A program made the translations under genes and the position numbers. The notes under the pieces are model-generated. The model did not search any database and had not been told where the DNA came from. It worked only from the letters and a program-made list of their open reading frames with translations. From Candidatus Dadabacteria bacterium UBA2774 (GTDB lineage: Bacteria; Desulfobacterota_D; UBA1144; Nemesobacterales; UBA2774), in assembly GCA_002352485.1 (NCBI GenBank), contig DEIM01000162.1, positions 5,876 through 19,924 of the forward strand: 14,049 nt of DNA. The letters are read 5' to 3'. How positions within the stretch are numbered: position 1 is the stretch's first letter; the number at the start of each line of letters is the position of its first letter. Positions 12,058 to 14,049 of this stretch are shown one piece after another.

Positions 12058-14049
12058 ATGGCTCATCGAGACGATAACGAAATAATTGCCAATACCCACA
12101 ATACAGCACGGTTTTTTACCGAAAACCGCCATATATCATGGGTCTTTCTCGTAGCCGTTCTAGTATGGGGCGCATACAGCTTTATCAGTATGCCCAAGAG
12201 TAAAGACCCTTATATCCCTGTGCTCGTAGCTGTGGCAATATGCCCCTGGCCCGGAGCCACAGCAGAGCAGGTCGAAGAGCAGATTACGAAACTCATGGAG
12301 GAGACAATCGCACAGAACTCCAAACTCCATGAGCCCAAACCCGGAGACGAGTTTGCGATTAAGTCCACTACGCTGCCCGGGGTGGCGATCATACAGATCC
12401 AGCTACAAGAAGGTCTTAGTGATACAACTAAAGAGTTCAACGATATTAACCTCAGACTCGATTACCTGAACAACCAGCTCCCTGAAGGGGCGGGCCCAAT
12501 AAAATTTAATAGTGGCTTTGGCAATACCGCCGCCATGCTGCTCACCGTAGCAAGTCCCAAGGAGAGTGAGATTGAGCTTGAGCTCCGGGCAAAGAATATC
12601 AGACAAGCCATAGTGGAGACTCGCAGCGAATCCTCTTCATTTCAAGAGCAGGAGCGTATGTCCTTTATTATAGCGCTTCCAAGCTCTGTGGATTCAGAAG
12701 CGCTCATAAATGTTTTTGAGCTTCTGGCGGAATCACTTGAGCAGGAAAACATCGCCAGCAATATAGCTCTGCTAAGCGGCCCGGGATTCATAGGCCTCGA
12801 TGCTGTCTCTCTTGTGGAAAACGAAGAGTTTCTCTCCTACACATCGGATTTTTCACGGGAGAGGCTTGGTTTTTCGAGCTTCCACATAGATGCATGGGAC
12901 CCGGTGCTAATCGGGGATCCGGGCGAAACAGAGAAAAAGCTAAAATCAGTCGACGGAGATAAATACAGCTATAGAGAGCTTGAGAATATTACAGAGCTTA
13001 TGACTGAGACCTTTCAGACCTTACAATCAGTCTCGATTGTGGAGCGCTCCGGGGTACTCGATCAGAGAATTTATCTAGATTACTCACAGGACGTTTTCGC
13101 TTCATACGGTATTACCCCCTATAAGATTAAAAATGCGCTAGACGCGCGTAATGTCATCATCCCGGGAGGCGAGGTCGAGGTTGGCGGTACCGAAGTGCTC
13201 GTTTACCCCTCGGGCGCTTTCAGCTCTGTCGAGGAAATAGGGAATGTAGCAATAGCCGATACGACCTCGGGCGTGCCGCTTTATCTGCGCGATCTGGGCG
13301 AGATAGTAAGGGGCTACCAGAGCCCTCCGAGCCTGCTCAATTACTATATGTGGCAGGACGACTCGGGCAATTGGCACAGGAGCCGCGCCGTCACTCTAGC
13401 CGTACAGATGAGGGAAAAACAGCAGATCCAAAACTTTGGCACTGCGTTTGACATTGCTCTTTCGGAGCTAAAACCTCTTTTACCCCATGACCTTATTATC
13501 TCAAAGACTTCAAACCAGCCGCTACAGGTAAAGGAAAACCTGGATCTATTTATGAAAGCCCTCATAGAAGCTGTAATACTCGTAATCATCGTTGCCTGGA
13601 TCGGTTTTCGGGAATGGCGCTCGGCGCTGCTAATGTCCATATCTATACCTCTAACACTGGCTATGACCTTTGGTTTTAGCTATTTACTCGGCATCGACCT
13701 TCAACAGGTTTCGATCGCAGCGCTTATAATTGCGCTTGGACTACTGGTGGACGACCCTGTGGTGGCGGACGATGCTATCAAGAGCAACCTTGCCATCGGC
13801 CACCCGCCTATAATTTCAGCATGGCTCGGGCCCACAAAGCTTGCGCGCGCAATAATGTTTGCGACTGCGACTAACGTTGTAGCCTACATACCGTTTCTAT
13901 TGATCTCAGGCACAACGGGGGAGTTTATATACAGCCTCCCCGTTGTTATGGCATGCGCGCTCATATCCTCGCGAATTGTGTCTATGACATTCGTGCCGCT
14001 TCTCGGTTATTACCTTCTCAGGCCCAAGAAGAAGGAGCTTACGATCGAA
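12058..14049 (+). CDS. RND efflux pump permease subunit (partial, C-terminal half beyond window)
   Basis: The frame is open from ATG 12058 to the window end (664 codons). After a cytoplasmic N-terminus, TM1 is about residues 26-44. A long periplasmic porter region starts with KDPYIPVLVAVAICPWPGAT. TM2-TM6 fall at about 500-645. TM4 carries GLLVDDPVVADDA, whose D565-D566 correspond to the proton-relay Asp pair (D407/D408 of AcrB). This proves a proton-driven RND pump of the hydrophobe/amphiphile-exporter kind, working with the adaptor and channel encoded upstream. The periplasmic stretch between TM1 and TM2 is about 455 residues, against roughly 310 in AcrB. The extra part includes RERLGFSSFHIDAWDPVLIG and DKYSYRELENITE, which I believe is typical of a separate RND subfamily with the VDDPVVADDA motif. 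The ribosome-binding site (GGAACAGG) is modest. Confidence 0.93.
   Translation, partial: MAHRDDNEIIANTHNTARFFTENRHISWVFLVAVLVWGAYSFISMPKSKDPYIPVLVAVAICPWPGATAEQVEEQITKLMEETIAQNSKLHEPKPGDEFAIKSTTLPGVAIIQIQLQEGLSDTTKEFNDINLRLDYLNNQLPEGAGPIKFNSGFGNTAAMLLTVASPKESEIELELRAKNIRQAIVETRSESSSFQEQERMSFIIALPSSVDSEALINVFELLAESLEQENIASNIALLSGPGFIGLDAVSLVENEEFLSYTSDFSRERLGFSSFHIDAWDPVLIGDPGETEKKLKSVDGDKYSYRELENITELMTETFQTLQSVSIVERSGVLDQRIYLDYSQDVFASYGITPYKIKNALDARNVIIPGGEVEVGGTEVLVYPSGAFSSVEEIGNVAIADTTSGVPLYLRDLGEIVRGYQSPPSLLNYYMWQDDSGNWHRSRAVTLAVQMREKQQIQNFGTAFDIALSELKPLLPHDLIISKTSNQPLQVKENLDLFMKALIEAVILVIIVAWIGFREWRSALLMSISIPLTLAMTFGFSYLLGIDLQQVSIAALIIALGLLVDDPVVADDAIKSNLAIGHPPIISAWLGPTKLARAIMFATATNVVAYIPFLLISGTTGEFIYSLPVVMACALISSRIVSMTFVPLLGYYLLRPKKKELTIE

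Overview
The window looks like chromosomal DNA of a didermal (Gram-negative) heterotrophic bacterium. It encodes an outer-membrane efflux channel, a lipoprotein membrane-fusion protein and an RND permease, and its promoters are of the sigma70 type. I cannot name the lineage. Most of the window has middling GC, but the first ~2.6 kb is clearly AT-richer and carries surface-polysaccharide-type genes, which suggests an accessory or transferred segment.

Left part (1-2640). A multi-pass GT39-like glycosyltransferase, cut by the window edge, runs leftward. A membrane-anchored five-bladed beta-propeller of glycosidase type runs rightward. After it come a minus-strand hairpin terminator, a broken mini-ORF, and the most unusual element here: two tandem cassettes whose 99-bp cores are identical. 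Each has a TTGACA-17-TATATT promoter, about 45 nt carrying a doubled AUCCUCC (anti-Shine-Dalgarno-like) motif that can sit in a hairpin loop, and a strong intrinsic terminator. They look like duplicated small RNA genes that imitate the 3' end of 16S rRNA.

Middle (2640-8600). trhO (tRNA U34 hydroxylase) and a small exported protein form a tight pair. A 30-codon single-pass membrane ORF lies on the other strand. Then comes one very large minus-strand gene (1422 aa) that fuses malate synthase to a long ICL2-type isocitrate lyase. The whole glyoxylate shunt is therefore on one polypeptide, and it keeps the C-terminal region that in mycobacterial ICL2 is linked to acetyl-CoA activation. Its promoter can be read directly, with a 16-bp palindrome touching the -35 box and a direct repeat in the leader.

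Right part (8600-14049). Divergent from the glyoxylate gene is an efflux operon: TolC-like channel, lipoprotein adaptor (ATGA overlap with the channel), a YtoQ-family protein, and an RND permease cut by the right edge after its sixth membrane segment. A second 16-bp palindrome in the shared 385-bp divergent region is a candidate operator for this operon or for the glyoxylate gene.
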